DNA from: Nocardiopsis eucommiae
Lineage (GTDB): Bacteria > Actinomycetota > Actinomycetes > Streptosporangiales > Streptosporangiaceae
NCBI GenBank assembly: GCA_018388625.1
Contig: CP074402.1
Location: 4,898,001 to 4,962,000, forward strand
Reading direction: 5' to 3'
DNA length: 64,000 nucleotides
The position numbers and the translations under genes were made by a program. The notes under the pieces were generated by a model. That model had not been told where the DNA came from, made no database searches, and was given only the letters and a program-made list of their open reading frames with translations. This document shows, piece after piece, positions 60,018-64,000 of the stretch (within the stretch, counting starts at the first letter, position 1; every line of letters starts with the position of its first letter).

Positions 60018-60889
60018 TCACTCCCGGGCCCTCGTCCCGCCCTCCCCGGCCTCCCCCTCGGGGGCATCGCCGCCCACGACGGAGACCTCTGCGGCGCCCT
60101 CCTCCCGGAGCCTGCCCTCCAGTCGTCGCACCTGCTCGCTCAGCTCCGCCAGCCGATCCATGACCGCGTTGTGCTGGACCAGTTCGAGCTGCTGGTCCTC
60201 CTCCCAGCGGCCCTTGCCGAACTCCTGCTCCATCGACGTGACGATCACACCGATCACCAGGTTCAGGATGATGAACGCGGTGAGCACGATGTAGACGACG
60301 AAGAAGACCCACCCGTACGGGTGGTGTGCCAGCACCTCGTCCGAGACGTCCGGCCAGTTCTCCGTGGTCATGAGGAGGAACATCGTGTACAGGGAGGTGC
60401 CGAGGTTCCCGAAGAACTCCGGGACGCTCTCACCGAACATCTGCTGGGCGAGGATCGCGGACGTGTAGACCACGATGAGCAGCAGACCGATCACCGTGCC
60501 CATGCCGGGCACCGCCTTGAAGAGGGCGCCGATGATCTGGCGCATCTGCGGGACCGCGGTGATCGCCCGCAGCACCCGCAGGACCCGGAGGATACGCAGC
60601 ACCGCGAAGGGCCCGCTCGCCGGGATCAGCGAGATCACGACGACCCCGAAGTCGAACCAGTTCCAGCCGTCCCGCCAGAACCCCCGCGCCAGGCGTACAG
60701 CTTGAGGATCATCTCGACGACGAACAGACCGATCACGAACTGCTCGACGGCTTCGAGATACGGAAGGGCGGAACCGCCATAGGTCGCCCAGCCCAATATG
60801 ACGGCATTGGCCAGAATCACGGCAAGCATGACGTTGGAGAACCAACGACTTTCCACGATCTGGGTGACCTGTTCCCGCCGCAACGTCAC
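60018..60889 (-). CDS. Voltage-gated ion channel, NavBac-like (frame-broken)
   Basis: Six-helix channel: S1 SNVMLAVILANAVILGW, S4 with repeated Arg (AVLRILRVLRVLRAITAVPQ), S5, pore filter TTENWPDV, S6 FFVVYIVLTAFIILNLVIGV. A C-terminal coiled coil follows (MDRLAELSEQVRRLEGRL), as in bacterial sodium channels. The filter has Glu as in NavBac TLESW but Asn for Ser. One frame step near 60690. GTG 60889 follows GAGGGGAAA. Ion selectivity cannot be fixed from sequence. Confidence 0.87.
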
Positions 60890-61350
60890 TTTCCCCTCAC
60901 ACACGCGCCCTGAATGAGGACAAGGCGCGCCCAAATATATCGAAGCCGTTTCGGACGGCTCCGAGCGCGTCATCCTTCGCGCGGAACCGCTCCCAGGGCG
61001 CTCCCAGGAGTCCCGGGGGCGCCGACCGCGACCCACCGGAGCCCCGCGAGGCAACAGCGCACCCCAGGACGGTACGCTCACCCGCCGTCCCGCACGTCAC
61101 GAACCCATCACCACGGGAGGTCACTGGCGCGTGCGACATCCCACACGCACGCCCCACCCGGTTTCGGACCGGCCCCTTCCCGAACCGCCCCACCCCCGCA
61201 ACCGGCCGCGAACCGTCCCCCCACGACGCGGCCACCGGACGGGAGGGCTCCGACGGGTGTGACCGGGCCCCGCTCCCCGCTGATATCTTCGCTGCTGGCC
61301 TCGACGGCAGTCGGGCCTCCCCAAGCAGCGCCCGCGACCGAGGAAGAGAC
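60890..61350. other. Divergent intergenic region
   Basis: About 460 bp between the channel gene and tdk. Apart from the tdk promoter no feature is evident; the frames across it are Arg/Pro/Thr-rich shadows. Confidence 0.4.
61258..61286 (+). promoter_or_regulatory. tdk promoter
   Basis: -35 TGTGAC, 17-bp spacer, -10 TGATAT, giving a leader of about 57 nt with GAGGAAGAG before the ATG. Confidence 0.5.
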
Positions 61351-61902
61351 ATGGCGGAGCTGAAGTACTTCACCGGTTCGATGAACTCGGGCAAGAGCAC
61401 CATGGCCCTCCAGGAGCACCACTCCCGCGGGGGCGAGGGCGTCCTGTACACGAAACAGGACCGCGCGGGCTCGGGGATCATCTCCTCGCGACTGGGCCTG
61501 ACCTCACCCGCGGTCGAGGTCGGCGACGCCCTGGACCTGTACGACGACGTGGCCGACCGCAAGGCCTCCTACGTGATCTGCGACGAGGCCCAGTTCCTGT
61601 CGTTCAAGCAGGTCGGACAGCTCGCGGGCGTCGTGGACGGCATGGGCATCGACGTGTACTGCTACGGGATCCTGACCGACTTCCAGGGCGCGCTGTTCCC
61701 CGGGTCGAAGAGGCTGGTCGAGCTCGCGGACAAGATAGAGATCCTGCCGGTCTACGCCCGCTGCTGGTGCGGGAACCGCGCCACGCACAACGCCCGTGTG
61801 GTCGACGGGGTCATGATCTACGAGGGCGAGCAGGTGCACATCGGCGGCAACGAGTCGTACACGACCCTGTGCCGCCACCACTTCATGGCCGGCGTCGCGT
61901 AG
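61351..61902 (+). CDS. tdk: Thymidine kinase (type II)
   Basis: Salvages thymidine to dTMP. 183 residues, intact: P-loop TGSMNSGKST, DEAQF, a lasso segment with ARCWCGNRATHNARVVDG and a zinc site completed by LCRHH. ATG 61351 preceded by GGAAGAGAC. A single gene facing the next gene. Confidence 0.95.
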   Translation: MAELKYFTGSMNSGKSTMALQEHHSRGGEGVLYTKQDRAGSGIISSRLGLTSPAVEVGDALDLYDDVADRKASYVICDEAQFLSFKQVGQLAGVVDGMGIDVYCYGILTDFQGALFPGSKRLVELADKIEILPVYARCWCGNRATHNARVVDGVMIYEGEQVHIGGNESYTTLCRHHFMAGVA

Positions 61903-61928
61903 GGGTGCCAGGGGCACGAACGCAGCCC

Positions 61929-62696
61929 CTACTTGGGAATACGGTTCACCAGTGTGATTCTCAGCTGCGGACCGAACTTTCGGGCCTCCCCAGCGAAGGC
62001 CTCTCTCGACACGTCGTCGGTGGACGCCATCCGAATGGTGTAGGTGGCGCTTCGCTGCCTCACCACGATCACGTAGCTCGATTCCGGGCCTTCCTCGAGG
62101 GAACTGTAGTAGTAATACGACTCGTCCCCCAGATCTCCGGGACCGGAATCCGTTACCCTAAGATCCGAACCCTCGATCTCAGAGCGCTTTTCAACGAGAT
62201 CACGCGAGGCCAGATCGTCACGATCCTCCTCAGGGGAATGGATGATCGCTCTATACGAGAAATCGAACTCCCAGGGAACCACGTACGAACCCATGGGTGT
62301 TAGCTGGCCTCCACAGGAATCCGAGCGCACGAGGTCTCCGTCCACCAAACTCCCTCCGGAGACGGAGGTGTCCTCGTATTGCCCAATCTCATGCTCAAAG
62401 GTCAGATTGACGTCAGGAATCGTGCGCAGCGTGCGTCCGCAGAGATCGAACTTGTCGTCGAGGAACTCCTCACGCGGTTTGACACTCTGATCCGCGATGG
62501 GAACCGGGTTGTCGCCGGTCGCAAGGCCGCTGGATGCTGTGCCCAGCACCAGGCCCAACACCCCGACAATGGCGCCGAAGACGCCGAAGGCAGCGAAGGT
62601 ACCGCACCCGAAGACCGTGAGGGCCGCCTTCCAACCGTGCAGGCCCTTCTTCGCTGGTCTTCCGCGCTTCGCGTCCTTCTCCTGGGTGTCCGCCAC
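61929..62696 (-). CDS. Single-pass membrane hypothetical protein, lower GC
   Basis: 255 residues. Lys-rich N-terminus (AKRGRPAKKGLHGW), one long hydrophobic stretch (ALTVFGCGTFAAFGVFGAIV onward), then an extracytoplasmic domain with four Tyr in a row (ESYYYYSS) and VVRQRSATYTIRMAS. Base composition is lower in GC than the neighbours, suggesting transfer. GTG 62696 starts 2 bp after the stop of the C40 peptidase gene, so they are one operon. Family not recognised. Confidence 0.6.
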   Translation of the reverse strand: MADTQEKDAKRGRPAKKGLHGWKAALTVFGCGTFAAFGVFGAIVGVLGLVLGTASSGLATGDNPVPIADQSVKPREEFLDDKFDLCGRTLRTIPDVNLTFEHEIGQYEDTSVSGGSLVDGDLVRSDSCGGQLTPMGSYVVPWEFDFSYRAIIHSPEEDRDDLASRDLVEKRSEIEGSDLRVTDSGPGDLGDESYYYYSSLEEGPESSYVIVVRQRSATYTIRMASTDDVSREAFAGEARKFGPQLRITLVNRIPK

Positions 62697-62698
62697 GG

Positions 62699-63869
62699 TT
62701 ACGCCTGCGCCTCCAGCTGAGCCTTCACTTCGGGGTGCTCAAGCGGACGAGTGAACCCCACGATGTCCGCACGATTGGGGTCATCGTACTCGCGTACCGC
62801 GATCGGACCACAGTTGGTGCACCAGGCCTCGACCATCAAACCGTCCCCGATCACCATTCCCATGTGGCCCGGCCCCGGCGGCTCTCCGGCCCGGGTCACG
62901 TCAAAGAAGACCAGGTCCCCGGGTTGCTCCTCGCCCTGAGGGACTTCCGGGCCGAAGCCCCACTGGTCCTGCGAAACCCGTGGGACCGTCACCCCGATGC
63001 TTTCGTAGGCCTTCATCGTCAGTCCGGAACAGTCGTACCCGTCCGGTCCGGTGCCGCCCCAGATATAGGGCTTGCCGCGCTGGTCGAGGGCCCAGTCCAC
63101 GACCGCCTGCGTCAGGTCGTCAGGCGCCTGGCCGATCGGCACCCCGTCCTCGTCCAACTCGCAGAGCACCGCGGTCCGGATGGAGTCGGACGTGTTGAAG
63201 TCGCCGTCCGCGTACCGTTCCGCCCACTCCAGCACGTCGTCCACGTACCACCAGGCACGGTTGTAGCCGAAGATCGCCTGGCGGACGTCGTCCTCGAGGC
63301 CGTGCGCCAGAAGGTAGTCGGCGGCGGCCGGGATGGCGTCGGCCGGATCGTAGACGTTGACGACGCCGTCGTCGTTGCCGTCCACCCCGTAGCCCAGCTC
63401 GGGCCGCTCGTCGACCGGCTGGATCGGCTCACCGCCCCAGCTGTTCCCCGCCGCAGACCCGTCCAGCGATCCGAACTGCATGGGACCGGAGGCCCCCAGT
63501 CGTTGTGGCCCTCGGTGATCCCCGGCCCCTCCCAGCGCCCGTGGTGGGACTCCACCTGCCCGATGCCCGCGAGGATGTTCCACGGAACCCCCGGTCCTCG
63601 CCCGCCTCCTTGTACAGCTCCAGGTAGTTCTCCGGGATGGTGTCCATCGCGTAGGCGCTGCTGTCCGGTTGGTCGGCGTCGGCGTTGGGGGCGCACACGA
63701 CGCCGGAGGCCAACCAGGAACCCACCTGGGTGTTGTTGGTGAGCGCCGGGATCACCATCAGGGTCAGGAGGACCAGGCCAGCCACACCGACGGCCGCCAG
63801 GACCGCGACCCTGGTCAGGCAGGAACCCGTTCGTTCGTTCGGGGTCGCGGTACGGAGAGCGGAGATCAC
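62699..63869 (-). CDS. Membrane-anchored lytic transglycosylase/NlpC-P60 peptidase (frame-broken)
   Basis: GTG 63869 follows GGGGAGGAG. Transmembrane segment VAVLAAVGVAGLVLLTLMVI, then a lysozyme-like domain (VPWNILAGIGQVESHHGR, ASGPMQFG, AAADYLLAHG), then a C40 peptidase domain with Cys in PDGYDCSGLTMKAYE, His in GPGHMGMVIGDG. Such two-domain wall hydrolases open peptidoglycan for conjugation machinery in actinobacterial integrative elements. Frames step near 63595 and 63475. The stop TAA is at 62699. Confidence 0.78.
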
Positions 63870-63873
63870 GCGT

Positions 63874-64000
63874 TCACTCCTCCCCGAACTGTCCCGCGTC
63901 GGCGGGTTGGAAGTCGAAGACCGCCCAGGTCCCGCGGTCGCGGACCAGGGTGACGGCGAAGTCTCCGAGATCCTCGTCGAACTCGGAGGCACCGGTCTCG
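63874..64000 (-). CDS. C-terminus of a protein upstream of the C40 peptidase (cut by window)
   Basis: 42 visible residues, including FAVTLVRDRGTWAVFDFQPA and a tail ending GQFGEE before TGA. The fold looks like the end of a TcpC/VirB8-type conjugation protein domain, but the piece is too short to be sure. Its stop is 5 bp before the next start, so it belongs to the same operon. Confidence 0.5.
   Translation of the reverse strand, partial: ETGASEFDEDLGDFAVTLVRDRGTWAVFDFQPADAGQFGEE

Overview
The window is high-GC actinomycete DNA. The order gltX, cimA, ilvE, leuB, serA, ilvC, ilvN, ilvB, a GGDEF/EAL protein, gatB, gatA, gatC, a second GGDEF/EAL protein, ligA and mnmA matches the core chromosome order known from Streptomyces and relatives. 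Four LPXTG-anchored thioester-domain surface proteins and the extra glycosyltransferases suggest a filamentous relative outside Streptomyces, perhaps Nocardiopsis-like. That genus call is an inference.

Layout. 1-8.1 kb: start of gltX, an SGNH hydrolase, a fumarylacetoacetase-family enzyme, a DUF3152 metalloprotease-like protein, a Rieske protein and a sugar ABC importer. 8.2-26.6 kb: branched-chain amino acid and serine genes (cimA, ilvE, leuB, serA, ilvC, ilvN, ilvB), interrupted at 13.3-20.7 kb by a five-gene overlapping cassette of four glycosyltransferases and a membrane coiled-coil protein. 26.7-32.4 kb: an Rpn-like protein, a PAS-GGDEF-EAL protein and gatB. 32.6-38.4 kb: four tandem thioester-domain proteins. 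38.4-39.4 kb: a lincosamide nucleotidyltransferase-like gene behind an attenuator-like leader. 39.4-51.5 kb: gatA, gatC, a beta-propeller lipoprotein in a lower-GC patch, a second GGDEF-EAL protein, ligA, a MetE-like protein, a HAD phosphatase, a DedA-like protein and mnmA. 51.6-64 kb: a DUF695 protein, membrane proteins, a STAND/TPR protein, helR behind a rifamycin-associated element, a voltage-gated channel, thymidine kinase, and the edge of what looks like a conjugation module.

Regulation. ilvB and cimA are each preceded by a short leader peptide rich in Leu/Ile/Val codons and a U-tailed terminator, so both look controlled by ribosome-mediated attenuation. A 17-bp palindrome of the form GTCTCAC-N3-GYGAGAC occurs upstream of cimA, of leuB (twice) and of ilvB, and matches the LtbR/NdgR class of IclR operators. 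Three of the four thioester genes share a promoter.

Sequence quality. At least 25 genes, including indispensable ones (ilvB, ilvN, gatA, gatB), can only be read by stepping frame. Practically every step has the sign of one missing base, usually next to a G/C run. I treat these as assembly or basecalling losses, not pseudogenes, and give the restored gene extents.
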